DNA from: Cervus elaphus
Taxonomy: Eukaryota; Chordata; Mammalia; Artiodactyla; Cervidae
DNA: 64,000 nt
Assembly: GCF_910594005.1 (NCBI RefSeq)
Contig: NC_057829.1
Span: 55,845,001-55,909,000, forward strand
Direction: 5' to 3'
The position numbers and the translations under genes were made by a program. Below are positions 25,401 through 40,400 of the stretch, one piece after another (position 1 is the stretch's first letter; every line of letters starts with the position of its first letter). The notes under the pieces were generated by a model. That model was not told where the DNA came from. It made no database searches and worked only from the letters and a program-made list of their open reading frames with translations.

Positions 25401-28400
25401 TAAAGCTTGAAATTGGGTCAAATGCAAGCAATTTGTTGCTTAACAGGTTATGTTCTATTAAGTGATTTTATTTGTTTGGTAAGTAGATTATTTAGAATGT
25501 AGGCAAATATCTCTGTAGATAGGATATTCTAAAACTAAGGTCTCTAAAATGAGTCATAAAAGCATTCCTAAACACATGTTAACAATTAGTAGTGTGAAAT
25601 CTAACCACCTTAAATAATTCCATGGGAATTAACATACTAGTTTCCACTCAGAGTATCTGAAAGATATCTCATAGATAAACCCTCTTCCTCCATAATTACC
25701 CCAGGGAATAAGGCAAAGATGAAAGGTTGTAAGCTGAGTCCATTGGCCACGGCTTCTTGTTTGTGGGTGGCTGTGGAATGTGGCAAGAGGGAGTTACATA
25801 GAAGTTTCAGGAGCTTCTGATTTGGTTATTCCCATTTAGGATTTTTTTTAAATTTTATTGATGTATAGTTGATTATTGTGTTAATTTCTGCTGTGAAGCA
25901 TAGTGAATCAATTATACATATATATATTCTTCTTCATATTCTTTCTCATTGTTATTCCCATTTAGGACTGGACAGGGTGAGGAGAATTCAGGCTGTTTAG
26001 TCCAGCGGCCTCCAATCTACTTTGAGTGTATACTATATCAATTTGAAAAAGTACTGGTCCTATATCCCCAATATGTGTGTGTTTATTTTATTTCAAATTA
26101 TTTGCATGCTCCATTATATCAGTGTGCTTTATGAAATAATATACACACGCTGAACAAAATATTTTAAGAGAGGAATTAAAAATAAGTGAAAACTGAAGTT
26201 CTCTTTTCTTCCTGCTTCCTTCCTTACCTTCCATGCCTTACCCTTTGCAGAGCATTATTGTATTAACACCTGAGGCTACTGAAAGGGCGGATCTTTCCAG
26301 GCTCCTTTTAAGGTGTGGTCTGGCTGCACCGGTGTCAGATTTGCCATGAAGATTTGTTAAAATGCAGGTGATTAGACGCTGCTTACTGAATTGATTGCTG
26401 GGAGTAGGGCCTGGTAATCTCCATTTTAAGCAAATTCTTCAGGGGAGGGTTTTTTTTTTTAACACGGGTTAGGTTGGGAGGATCCATTTATGGGCATCTC
26501 TTTTCACTGGCAAGCCTGGCTCTCCCTTGTGTAAAACACCAGGATGTACCAACCTGACATCCATGAAGGATTTGGGGAGACTGAACCTTCTCCCTCTTAT
26601 TCTCTTTGTTCCATAAAGTCAAAGATAAGTGTATGTACCATTTGAGGAATACCTTCCTTAAGTCCTCATAGGAGTCCTTGGCCAGAGGAAGATTAAGAAC
26701 AGTTAATATGAATTCATATACAACCTGCCAAAGCCACTATAATCAAATTCTTAATCACAAGTATTTGGACATAATGTAATCATTTTTAATGATTTAGAAA
26801 GTATTTCATTATAATGTGACCATTAACTCTTATTTTATAGTTACCTAAGTGTATCAGTTGAACATTTGGATTAATAGCTAAATAACAAAAGAATTCGGTT
26901 TGAGACATTTTAAGTCTAAGGTGCCAAGTAAAGCTGTCCTTTGTAACTGAAAATTTATTATAATGTGTGTATTTAAACCAACACAAGGGATTTTTTTTTA
27001 ATTAACCCTGGGGAAAAAAGAGCAATACATAAGCAAGTAACCTAATTTAGCTTTACTCTGGGGAAGAATGTTTTTACAGGCTTTTAAGAAATGAATCAGC
27101 TTTTTGAAATGAAAAATAATTTGTACTTATAATAATAAATTCAAAGAGTGCAAAGAGGTATACACTGAAAAGTACACCATCCTCCTACTAAAACGCCTTG
27201 TGCCATTTCTTTAGAGGCAACCACAGCCAGAAGTTCTTAGGTTTCTTTTCAGAAGTATTTTTACCCAGTCCTTCTTCATTCCCCTCTCCCTCTTTCCTGC
27301 CTTCCTTCCGGACATCTTGCTTTGTTCATCTGACAGTGTATCTTGGTGATGGTTCCATAATATCCATTAGAGAGGTACCTCATTGCATGTAAAGAGTCAG
27401 CGTATTCTATTGTGTAAAGCAACCCTGTTTTTTTAGGTAAAATTGAGGAATGTTTAGTTGTGTCTTGTCTTTTGTGATTGGTACTGCAGCAAATGTTCTT
27501 TGACTAATATCCTGAAGCATTTGTAGGGTATAGAGCTATAGAATACACTTCTGGTCTCTATAGGATACTTTCCTATAGGTGAAATTTGCTGATGTGTGCG
27601 TGTAAAATCTTGATACCTATTGCTGAAATGCTTTTCAAGACAGTACTGATTTAAAACCCCTGTGAGTCCCTGTTTGTTCTTGTGTCACCCGTATATTACT
27701 AAACTTTATGATCTTTGCCAACCTGATAGTGTAAAAATGGCAAACAGAAGCTGAATTTGTTTTAGTTTCACCTGCTATTCAGAGGTTTTCTCATCCATTC
27801 TTAGCAAATTTTCAATGACTTTTATGAGTTAGACAGCTGTAGCAGTTGGGATAGGACAGGTCCTTTATGAGCCGGGTGTCTTCCAGAGCAGCATTACTTC
27901 CCAGGCTTACTAAGTTACTGTGACAGTCTTAAAGCCAGGCAGCCTCCGATCACTCCCTGCTCCCTGGAACCCTGAGGTGGGGTAACAATGAGTGGAGCAG
28001 GGACTCTGAAGAAAAAGTAGAAGATGTGACAGTCCTGTCATTGCGGAAGGTCGAGCCTACCTACAGGACGTTGTCACCCCCTCTCGACCTGTTTCTCTTG
28101 GTCATTGCCACTGATGCTAGATTGGCAGCACAGCCCCCATGGCAGCTTGAATTTGTTCATCAAGCCTGACTATACCAGCATTGATAATGAGGCTTATTTT
28201 TTGTCATAGTAGGGAAGAGCCAGTTCTTTTTATCTCTGTAAATCAAATAATGGCAAAATGAGAGCTGGATGTGCAGCTTCTGGCCTGCACGTTTAAGCTA
28301 GTAACTGCTCCTCAGCTTTATTTTCCTTCCCTGTTCTTCCTTTTATCCTCATTTCCTTATCTATTTATTTTGTCTTGCATGTATTTTTTTATTAGCAGTT

Positions 28401-31400
28401 TCAGATCTCTTTTGGAAGTAAATGCAGAGTGTCAACAGGTAATACCAAAAATGAGAAGAAAGGAAAGAGAAATTAACAGTTGGAAAAAAAAATGCATTCA
28501 GAATCATTTGATTTACAGCAGTTCTCCTTTGACCATTTGTGGAGATGCTTTGTTTCTATTAACGTTTGAACAAAATGCTGTTGGTAGTGCCATGTAAGGT
28601 TTCTTTGACCACTCAGTAGACTGATCGGATCATAGACGTGGGAAAATTGCTGGCACAAAAATAAATAATTTCTGGAGAAGGTGGACCATGCATACATTCC
28701 TTTTAACTTTTTTTTCTTGGTATCAGAACAGTTTCCTTTTTCTGGAACAGTCTGAAGTAACCTTCCAGAAATTGAGCCTCTCTTAGCAACCTCTCCTTGT
28801 GTAGCTGACTGTGGATTAGAGGGTCTCTGGACCATGTCTGTTGAGATTTCTATAGACATATCACCCTACTTCAGCTGGATTACAGCTAAACCATTCAAAC
28901 CAAATGTGAGTGGCCAACCGTTGGCTTTGCAAAAGGACGGATGCATTTGAACACAGAACCCTACAGTGTCTGTTGAGTGAGCCGTATCTATTTACATTTC
29001 TTTATGGCATGTTTGACCTACCCCATTCTTAAGATGTGCCAGTTTTGCTTTTGGTTTTACTTGTGTTTTCTTCTTGACAGGTTGCTTGTACACATTTAGA
29101 TGTGGATTTAGTCTGCATAACTGTAACAGAGAAGCTACCATTTTATTTCAAAAGACCCCCTATTAATGTGGTAAGTGTCACACTTTGTTCTCTATGTGTC
29201 TCTCTAGAAGTGCATTAACATGCTGGGAAAGGGGCAGAGGAAACCGCTGTTTTTAGAGGGGAAAAATCAAAGGCTAGTAATAAATAGACAACTTAAAGGA
29301 TTTTTTTGTGCAAGCTGACTAAAGGCTGAAAAAGAGTTTAATATAAAAAATAACTAGTAAAACAAATAATTTCACAATTTGTATGGAAATACAAAAAACC
29401 TCGAATAGCCAAAGTAATCTTGAGAAAGAGGAATGGAACTGGAGGAATCAACCTGCCTGACTTCAGACTCTACTACAAAGCCACAGTCATCAAGACAGTA
29501 TGGTACTGGCACAAAGACAGAAATATAGATCAATGGAACAGAATAGAAAGCCCAGAGATAAATCCACGAACCTATGGACACCTTATCTTTGACAAAGGAG
29601 GCAAGGATATACAATGGAAAAAAGACAACCTCTTTAACAAGTGGTGCTGGGAAAACTGGTCAACCACTTGTAAAAGAATGAAACTAGAACACTTTCTAAC
29701 ACCATACACAAAAATAAACTCAAAATGGATTAAAGATCTAAATGTAAGACCAGAAACTATAAAACTCCTAGAGGAGAACATAGGCAAAACACTCTCCGAC
29801 ATAAATCACAGCAAGATCCTCTATGACCCACCTCCCAGAATATTGGAAATAAAAGCAAAACTAAACAAATGGGATCTAATGAAACTTAAAAGCTTTTGCA
29901 CTACAAAGGAAACTATAAGTAAGGTGAAAAGACAGCCGTCAGATTGGGAGAAAATAATAGCAAATGAAGAAACAGACAAAGGATTAATCTCAAAAATATA
30001 CAAGCAACTCCTGAAGCTCAATTCCAGAAAAATAAATGACCCAATCAAAAAATGGGCCAAAGAACTAAACAGACATTTCTCCAAAGAAGACATACAGATG
30101 GCTAACAAACACATGAAAAGGTGCTCAACATCACTCATTATTAGAGAAATGCAAATCAAAACCACAATGAGGTACCATTACACGCCAGTCAGGATGGCTG
30201 CTATCCAAAAGTCTACAAGCAATAAATGCTGGAGAGGGTGTGGAGAAAAGGGAACCCTCTTACACTGTTGGTGGGAATGCAAACTAGTACAGCCACTATG
30301 GAAAACAGTGTGGAGATTCCTTAAAAAACTGGAAATAGAACTGCCATATGACCCAGCAATCCCACTTTTGGGCATACACACTGAGGAAACCAGATCTGAA
30401 AGAGACACGTGCACCCCAATGTTCATTGCAGCACTGTTTATAATAGCCAGGACATGGAAGCAACCTAGATGCCCATCAGCAGATGAATGGATAAGGAAGC
30501 TGTGGTACATATACACCATGGAATATTACTCAGCTGTCAAAAAGAATTCATTTGAATCAGTCCTAATGAGATGGATGAAACTGGAGCCCATTATACAGAG
30601 TGAAGTAAGCCAGAAAGATAAAGAACATTACAGCATACTAACACATATATATGGAATTTAGAAAGATGGTAATGATAACCCTATATGCAAAACAGAAAAA
30701 GAGACACAGAAATACAGAACAGACTTTTGAACTCTGTGGGAGAATGTGAGGGTGGGATGTTTCAAAAGAACAGCATGTATACTATCTATGGTGAAACAGA
30801 TCACCAGCCCAGGTTGGATGCATGAGACAAGTGCTCAGGCCTGGTGCACTGGGAAGACCCAGAGGAGTCGGGTGAAGAGGGAGGTGGGAGGGGGGATCGG
30901 GATGGGGAATAAGTGTAAATCTATGGCTGATTCATATCAATGTATGACAAAACCCACTGAAATGTTGTGAAGTAATTAGCCTCCAACTAATAAAAAAATT
31001 AAAAAAAAAAAAAAAAAAAAGAAATATAGATCAGTGGAACAGAATAGAAAGCCCAGAGATAAATCCACGAACCTATGGACACCTTATCTTCGACAAAGGA
31101 GGCAAGAATATACAATGGAAAAAAGAAAACCTCTTTAACAAGTGGTGCTGGGAAAACTGGTCAACCACTTGTAAAAGAATGAAACTAGAACACTTTCTAA
31201 CACCATACACAAAAATAAACTCAAAATGGATTAAAGATCTAGATATAAGACCAGAAACTATAAAACTCCTAGAGGAGAACATAGGCAAAACACTCTCCGA
31301 CATAAATCACAGCAAGATCCTCTATGACCCACCTCCCAGAATATTGGAAATAAAAGCAAAAATAAACAAATGGGACCTAATGAAACTTAAAAGCGTTTGC

Positions 31401-34400
31401 ACAACAAAGGAAACTATAAGTAAGGTGAAAAGACAGCCCTCAGATTGGGAGAAAATAATAGCAAATGAAGAAACAGACAAAGGATTAATTTCAAAAATAT
31501 ACAAGCAACTCCTGAAGCTAAATTCCAGAAAAATAAATGACCCAATCAAAAGATGGGCCAAAGAACTAAACAGACATTTCTCCAAAGAAGACATACAGAT
31601 GGCTAACAAACACATGAAAAGATGCTCAACATCACTCATTATTAGAGAAATGCAAATCAAAACCACAATGAGGTACCATTACATGCCAGTCAGGATGGCT
31701 GCTATCCAAAAGTCTACAAGCAGTAAATGCTGGAGAGGGTGTGGAGAAAAGGGAACCCTCTTACACTGTTGGTGGGAATGCAAACTAGTACAGCCACTAT
31801 GGAGAACAGTGTGGAGATTTCTTAAAAAACTGGAAATAGAACTGCCATATGACCCAGCAATCCCACTTCTGGGCATACACACCGAGGAAACCAGATCTGA
31901 AAGAGACACGTGCACCCCAGTGTTCATCGCAGCACTGTTTATAATAGCCAGGACATGGAAGCAACCTAGATGCTCATCAGCAGACGAATGGATAAGGAAG
32001 CTGTGGTACATATACACCATGGAATATTACTCGGCCGTTAAAAAGAATTCATTTGAATCAGTTCTAATGAAATGGATGAAACTGGAGCCCATTATACAGA
32101 GTGAAGTAAGCCAGAAAGATAAAGAACATTACAGCATACTAGCACATACATATGGAATTTAGAAAGATGGTAATGATAACCCTATATGCAAAACAGAAAA
32201 AGAGACACAGATGTACAGAACAAACTTTTGGACTCTGTGGGAGAAGGCGACATGGGATGTTTCGAGAGAACAGCATGTATATTATCTATAGTGAAACAGA
32301 TCACCAGACCAGGTGGGATGCATGAGACAAGTGCTCGGGCCTGGTGCACTGGGAAGACCCAGAGGAATCGGGTGGAGAGGGAGGTGGGAGGGGGGATAGG
32401 GATGGGGAATACATGTAACTCCATGGCTGATTCATGTCAATGTATGACAAAACCCACTGCAATGTTGTGAAGTAATTAGCCTCCAACTAATAAAAATAAA
32501 TGAAAAAAAAAAAAAAAAAACTAGTAAATTACCAAGGTGTGTTTGAAAGGCCTTAGAAACTCAACTGTGTGAAGGACATTTCCTAAGAGGATAGCTAATA
32601 ATAATGGACAGTTACAGTCTGCATATTGCATATTAAGGAAACAGAGAAACCCAGAAAGGAGGAGGGAATGGCAGCAGCAATCTGGAAAGGGGATGGCAGT
32701 GGCAGGGGCAGGAAGGGCAGGCAGTGGAAAGCACGGCGGGCATGGTCTGTGCCCAGGTACAGTCTGCACTGAGGTGTGCTGGCTCACACAAAAATCCAGC
32801 ATGACTTTCGTAATAACCAAGGAGGGTGATCCTGCGTTGTACTCCTTCCTCTGCTATAGAATCTTTCTCGTTACCTTTCTACATAATTTCTCATTTTCTT
32901 CTACTCGTTATCTTCCATCTGTCACACCTTTTTATAAGTCTTATTCGATCATGAAAGTGAGATTGCTTCACTTTGGGAGCTATAAGGTTGGCACGTCTGT
33001 CAACTGTTTGCATTGGCAGCCGGATCCTGGGAGGAGTCAGGATGCTATTTTAGAACAGAGGCTTCTGAAGGTGATTCCCATTCTCAAAAAGCACTGTTGA
33101 AGGAGAAAAAGGTTTAACAGTCTAGATTACATACCTGCCCCGTCAGAATTGGCAAATTAAAAATTTATGGATTTTTTTTCAGGATAGGTAACTCCCCTAT
33201 TCATTTGTCTCTGGAGAATCTTTTGTTTCTCTCTCTGCTGCTAAGGAGTTGGCTTGATGCTGAGAATAGGCAGAGACGGTAAAGAGGAGAAAATTGATCT
33301 GTATGGTATGGAAAAATTGAATCCGGTGTGGAAAAAGTTTAAGATGGCTTATGTTCTACCCCGAAGGTATGCTACTAAAGCATTCAGGAGTAATATTTTG
33401 AAAAGTATTCAAAATTTTAAAGTTATATATTTAAAGGGAAAACTATAAAACAGCTCTTTGCTGATTAATAATGAGAATACTACTGAACATAGATTTAACA
33501 ACATGCTCAAACCATTGTTTGCCTGTGTTCTTGCCAGTACTTATGAATAAATGAGTAAACACTTTTTACAAATGGTCAAATGAAGTCAAGGAGAAGCTGT
33601 ACAGCTCTTCAGACCTGGGGTTGGGACAGACCAGATTGGCTTCCATTAGATGAAACCTCCAATGTGCCCCAGCTACCATGCTGAAAGCTCAGACTAACAG
33701 AGTACCTGAGGTGATGACAGTCTTGCTGGCCTCACGTGGTGTCCTCCCCTGAGGGAGCAGGCTTTGTCTCCAGAAGCTTGCCAAGGCTTTTTACTGGCTT
33801 CAGTTTGCCATTCCCCTTTACATGTAAATGGCACCCCCCATAAGTTGCTCTTGAACTTTCAACTTCTTTACTTTTCTCTTCACCCTGATGAACAAGGAAG
33901 GCCATTTTTTAGATGACTTTGCCTGAGTAAACCCACATACAATACTGTGTTCTTGGTTGGGAGGAGACAGTGGCATGTGATGCTAAGGCCAAGTCCATGG
34001 AATGGACAGCAGTTCACGGCACTTAATTCTTCTCATCCCACAACAGTGCTAAGCTACCCAGTGGCAGCTTTGGTGATGACTTTCTCTTGGTTTCTTATGA
34101 ACATGCCCTACTGTTCAACCCAGATTGTAAGCTTCTGGGAAGCACCAACCATGTCATGGTCTTTTCTTAATTACCGCAATACCTTCTCTTTAATGAGTCC
34201 TCCCTAAAATTTTCAGTTGAACGAGTATACGTCTAATTTCATATTGTCAAGGTACAACTTGGGGAACACAAGCAAATCCTGCAAGCCATTAACCCTTAGC
34301 TGGTTGTCAGGGCTCTGCAGGCAGCCTCCACAGTGAGAGGAGTGGGGCACTGGGGCAGCATGAGGAGGAGATGCACCAGGACAGCCCACCTTCCAATTCC

Positions 34401-37400
34401 ATCTGTAAGTTCGGGAAGGTACTATTTTTTGATGGATATTTTTGGCCACATTCCCACATTTTTTAATGTAAGAATTCTGAAAAGTAAAAATTTGACAAGT
34501 GAGACGGATATGCAGTATTTAACACAGTGTCTGCTTTTTTTAAAATCTGGTGTGAACATGTTACATATGTTGTTTAATAAAAACTAGATGATGGAGTGGA
34601 GGGAAGGCTGTGCAGTCTTATTTTTAGTCTTCGTCTAGTGTATAAGTAGGCTGCGGTGTGAATTGGTCAGGAAGCAGAAGAGTCCCTGTTAATTTCATTC
34701 ACCTCTTTTTCATTTAAGAGAAACTGGAATTAAAAGTTAAATTAAAAAAAAAAAAAGTTAAATTAACTAAAATTAAGTTAAAAGCTAGAAGCATATTGAT
34801 ACAATAAAAGTTATCAAGCTTGTACAGTGTAAATAAAGAGTAGTTGCATAGATGTGTGTATATTATTTATACCTGATAATTATACCTATTCTGGATTTGT
34901 ATGCTTAAAGTATGGAAATACACTCCCCATGAAAATACAGAAGATGTAGTGAATGTGGGGAACAATTTAGCCTTAAGTCTTGGTCCTTGCATGCTCTTTT
35001 GGCCCTTAGAATGAATTTGTCTTTGACTGTGATAAGTTGTTGATTTGGTTTATAAGGATCACAGTATTGGGTACAGATCTTAGTTTGGATGGATTGGTGA
35101 AAAAAAAAAAAGGATCAGTACGATATTTAATTCATTAGTCTTGACCTCCTGGCCATAAGGCATGTGAGAATTATCAGCTCAGAAAGTTGGGATTTTAAGT
35201 CAAAGGGTACAGATTTTCACTTAGAAAAAGAACTAGTTCCGAGGCTCTAATAAACAGCATGGGTGACCGTAGTTAATAGTCCAGTATTGTAACTTAAAAG
35301 CAGTTGAGAGATGATCCTAAGCAGTCTCACCAAAGGGGGAAAAAAATGTTAACTACATCAGGTGATGGTTGTGTTAATTATCTTGATCTTGGTAATCATT
35401 CTACACTGTAGAGCAATGGTCCCCAACCTTTTTGGCACCAAGGACTGTTTTCTTGGAAGACAATTTTTCCATGGACTCGGGGCTTGAGGGAGGGGATAGA
35501 TGTTTTCACTTTCGCCCGCCTCTCATCTCCTGCTGTGTGACCAGGTTCCTAACAGGCCATGTACTGCTACTGGTCCATGGCTTGGGGACCCCTGATGTAG
35601 CGTATGTGTATATCAAATGATCACATAATATACTTTAAATATATACATTATATTTTTCAATCATCCCTCAATAAAGCTTTAAAAAAAGAAGTAAAAGAAG
35701 GTTGCAATTATGAAGGAGGGCCCAGGAACTAAGACATACCAAAGCATTCCTTATAAATAATTTTTAGCAGTTTTCATCCCTCTTGGTATCTTCACCACAT
35801 GCTTAGGGCACCATAATTTCAGTTATGTTAATTCCCTCTAGAATCTCCTACAAACCTCCTCTGAAGTCTGAGTAACTTGTAATAGAATCATTTTATCTTG
35901 TTATAGTTGGGTTTCAAGAAAGTTGAATTCAGCTCCTCTTCTTGGATAACCAAATGACCTCTAATAGCATTTTAAGGTCTAAGCTCTCTCACACTTGCTC
36001 TCAGCCTGCAGCTTTAAGGTGGGGTAGATGTGAATTCTATTATGCAGGTGATATAATTGAGACTCAGGTAGCTTGCATCTCACAACAGGTACACATCTCT
36101 CTCAAAGGTTAACTTGGGATTTGTACTCAAGCTTTGATTCTAAATCTGCTGTCATTTTCCTCTTGGGAAATGCTATTTAAAATTACAGCAGAGCTCTTTG
36201 TTAAGCACAGAGTAATTTCATACTTTAAAAAGTCTTTACGAAATCAGGTTTTGAGAAGAATTTTCTTTAAGCAACACCTATCTTCACCTTCCCTTTGATT
36301 TTTTTTTTTAAACAGTGTTTTGCCATTCAACAACAACTTAAGTTTTTTGAGCTATTTTCAATGATTGTATGTTTTATGCTCTCTTTGTGAAGTTTTCCCT
36401 TCAGCATTTTCTCTAACCCTAATCCATTTGTCTTCTTCGTCCAATTAGTCCCCACTGAGAGAAATCCAGTAAATAGTATCTGAAGCAATGAGATTGTTCC
36501 AGGAATCTTTCCATATATCCTTGAGTTGGGTGTGACTGCTCTATAAACTTTATTTTTCATCACAGATACTGTGAACCTAAATGTGTTAAGTACTTTAGGG
36601 ATCTAGTGCTTTTGGAGCAGTGCCAGCAAACTTGGCAGTATCAAAAAATGTCTGTGTGGCCAAAAAAAAAAAAAAAATCCATCAGAAATGACAGACTGTG
36701 GAAATGGTTTCACTTATGTCATAGACAAATGACTAGTCTCTTTAATATATAAAGAGCTCCTAGAAGTTGATAGGGCTTCCCTGGTGGCTCAGATGGTAAA
36801 GAATCCTCCTGCAATGCAGGAGACCTGGGTTTGATCCCTGGGTGGGAAAGATCCCCCTGGAGAAGGGCATGGCAACCCACTCCAATATTCTTACCTGGAA
36901 AATCCCCATGAACAGTGAAGCCTTGGCGGACTACAGTCCATGGGATCGCAAAGAGTCAGACATGACTGAGTGACTAAACATGCATACAGAAGTTGATAAG
37001 CTTAAAAAAGAGATGTTCAATCCAAAAAAATGGATTAAGAATATGAAAAAGACATTTCACAGGAAAGGAAATACAAATAGGCTGTTAACATATGAAAAGA
37101 GGCTTAAATTCATCATGCTAAGAGAAATTCACATCAAAAATCACCTATCTGATTGGCACAAACCCAGAAGTTTGATGACACATGGTTGTAAGGCTGTGGG
37201 AAAGCAAGGATTCTCATGCTTTGATTGTAATTGTGAAAGTGGAGCAATCCATATGAGGGAGGGTTAATTTGGCAACAACTATCAAAATTATACATGCTTT
37301 ACCCTCTGACCTAGTGTATTAATTGCTTGGGGTTATCATAACAGAGTACCACAAATGGGGAGGCTTAAACTAATAGAAATGCATCAACTCACAGTTCTGG

Positions 37401-40400
37401 AGACTGGAAGTCTGAAATCAAGACATTATGGGGTTATGCTCCCTCTGAGACCAGTTAGGGAGATCCTTTGTCTCTTCCCAGCTTTTTGTGATTTGCTGGC
37501 AGTCTTTGGTGGTCGTTGGCCTGCAGCTGCATAGCTCTGATTTCTGCCTCTGTCTTTATTGTGTATCTCTCATGTCTTCACATGGTCATCATCTTAAGGA
37601 CATCAGTCATACTGGAATAGGAGTCTGCCCTATTCCAGCATGACTTCATTTTAATTTACATCTGTAGTGACCCTGTTTCCAAATAAGGTTATATCCTAAA
37701 TACTGAGTTAATAGGACCTCAACATAACCTTCATAAGAGACACAATTCAATCCGTAATACCCAGCAATCACACCTTAGCGTTTGTTCTACAGATACATTG
37801 GAACAGCTGAAAACTATCAGAGGCTTGGTTAAGCATGCCATACCTCTTCAATGGAGTACTGCAGCTCTAAAGCGATGCTGAAGTTAGGAACTGACATGGA
37901 AAACCCTTCCAGTCAGAACCACAATGTAGTAGGCTATCTTTGGGGTAAGAAAGAGGAAAACAGATGTTCATATTTGCTTATATTTGTATGAAGAAACTCT
38001 GGGAAAAGACATAAGAAATTAATAAAAGTGATTATGGGAGGTGGGGGTGGGGCAAACAGGAGCAGAGATACAATTAAGACTTTTTGTTGCTTTCTTGTGT
38101 TACTTGATATGTGAATCATATGAACAAGTTACCTACCTCAAAGAGTGATACACCAAGAGTGTCCTCTTTTGCACTTCAGTAAAGAACTGATTTTTATGAA
38201 ATAAACGGGAATCTGTATATTGTCCCAGTAATCAACCCCCTATTTTCTTTCTCTCTTCTTTCTCTTAAGCTTTGCTTTAGTTCTTGGAATTTTACCACCA
38301 CTATCTTTTCACATGTCACACACCTGCTCTTAGTTTGTAGCATCGTTGACTGTTATTTCTCATTAGTAAAGAAATATCTGCTTATTCCAGAACCTTTGGT
38401 CAGAGATGCAAACAAAAGCTAATCAAGCAGGCACTGGCACTCTTTATGAAAAAGCTGTTATGAATAATCAGTTGATGAGCTTAAGGCAATTTACATTAAA
38501 ATGGTCTTGGAAGCAGGAGCGCAGGTAATGAGTCCGTATTTCATCTATCTAAAATTTTTAAATAAAGTGTTATGAAAGACGTGTTCACAGCCTTCAGTAG
38601 CACATTATCTTCAGTTTCTGAGTTTTCTTTCCATTTTAAAAGTGAATTTGATTAATGTACTAAGATCAGAATCAGAACTTGTTCTTAAAAAATAATTAAA
38701 TGGATAATTGTGTCCATTTAACCCTCACCACGCCCAAAAAAGCTTTTATTTTGCTCTGGTCCCCAAGGGGGCGGGAGGTGGGGGAAGTAGCAAGAATACT
38801 TTGGGACCTGGTCACCTAGTTCTGTGTGTCACCTGCATCTTTTATTTCTCCTCCTCTCCATCTTACTGACCTGTGTTTTAGTTCAGCACCTAGAGGGATG
38901 AGGAAAAGAAGTACATGTAAGTAAGCCTCCTTGGCTAATTAGTAGTTTTGGTTAGAGAAATAGCCAGGGTGATAGTTGAGAATATGGTTGAAAGACATGA
39001 TTTGGTTTATCTGTGAATTTCAATTTGCCAAATTAATCCTGGTTTCTTTTATGATGGATAATCCATAATGAACAGCATTATCATATGACTTCTTTTCCAT
39101 AAGCTACTATTTATTCCCTCAGAATATTAATAAGTGCTTTTTATGTAAAAGAACAGCTCAGTGTTACAGAGAAGTGTCATGATACCAGCTTCCGAATGTC
39201 CAGGCTAGACAGGGAGAACAGGATGTATCTGTGCCCCAAAGAATATCGTAGCAGACATTATTCCCAGATATAATCAACACAAGACAAAGAATTGGGGGCA
39301 GGAAGAAGCTGTCTGAAAAAAGGAGAGGGGGAGATTGCCGTGTGGAAAACAGTGTGTAAATGCTAATTAAACTAAGATCAGATATACAGGAAGCTAAAAT
39401 AAAATCTGGGCACCTCAAGGCAGGAAGAAAAGGAAAGGGAAGATTAAGGGATGGAAAAAAGTCTGTATTCAGAAGACAGATTTTTTTGCATTCCTTGTTA
39501 CACTCAGGAATAGACCTCCAGCTGGACATGTCCCAACCCATCTACCTCCTGGGCTTTGCCTGCTTTACTTGCTTTGTTCCTTCAAGAGACGCTGCAGCCA
39601 TCGTGACTCCAATCATCACCTCCATGAGAAAATCCTTAGATGCTTTTTGTGGCTACTAAGGTTAATTCTGTCTCTGTTCTAAAGACCTGCACTGCTGGCC
39701 CTTCCCATCCTCTTCCAGCCTCCACTCCCACCACAGGGCTCTCCTCCTCTCCTCCCCAGCCTTTGACCTTCTCCACATACTCCACCACTCCCTCCAACCC
39801 TAGAGCCTCTTCATATACACACCCCCCACCCCGCCTTGTGCAAGTGCTTCACTCTTCTGCTATTTAACTGATTAAGTCCTTCCTCACCTACACCTAGACT
39901 TCTCCTTGACATTACTTAGCACAGTGGAAGTTTTTAATTTTTGTGTTAATTATTTGTTGGTCTTCTCCACTAAACCGGAAGTTTTTAGAAGAGAAGAACC
40001 GTGTAAGCTTTTGCTCACCATTCCCATGCACAGCTGGCTTGAAACCCCTCTTGTAAATGGATGAAGATGCAAATCACTCATCAGGGAAGCGGAATAGTGT
40101 AGTGGTGGATTTAGTCCCATTGCCACATCTTCCAGGCTGAACAATCAGTTGAGGAGCTTAAGGCAGTTTACATTAAAATGGTCTTGGAAGCAGGAGCTCA
40201 GGTAATGGTTCTGTATTTCATCTATCTAAAATTTTTAAATAAGATGTTACCTGTGAATACCTGTGGATTCCACCCTGTTAAGAACACCTTAAACAAGAAA
40301 GTTTCTTTTTCTCATGTAGAAGGCCAAGCTTGCAAGCTGGCCAATGTCAGGGATGCAGGCTGCTCTCATTGTTTTTGCTGGGCATTCATGAACCCCACTT

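Larger units (their letters stand above)
36725..37990 (+). mobile_element. Old L1 fragment carrying two later insertions
   Basis: L1 ORF2-derived sequence (aatatataaagagctcctag ... aaaaagacatttcacagg ... accctctgacc) continues after 37761 (cccagcaatcacacc ... caatggagtactgcag). It is interrupted by a Bov-tA at 36773-36987 and a MaLR LTR at about 37314-37760, giving the order L1 oldest, SINE youngest. Confidence 0.7.

Noticed and set aside
29420..32162. 413- and 327-codon open frames as possible genes
   Set aside because: They are the C-terminal part of L1 ORF2 in two truncated copies, without endonuclease or RT domains.
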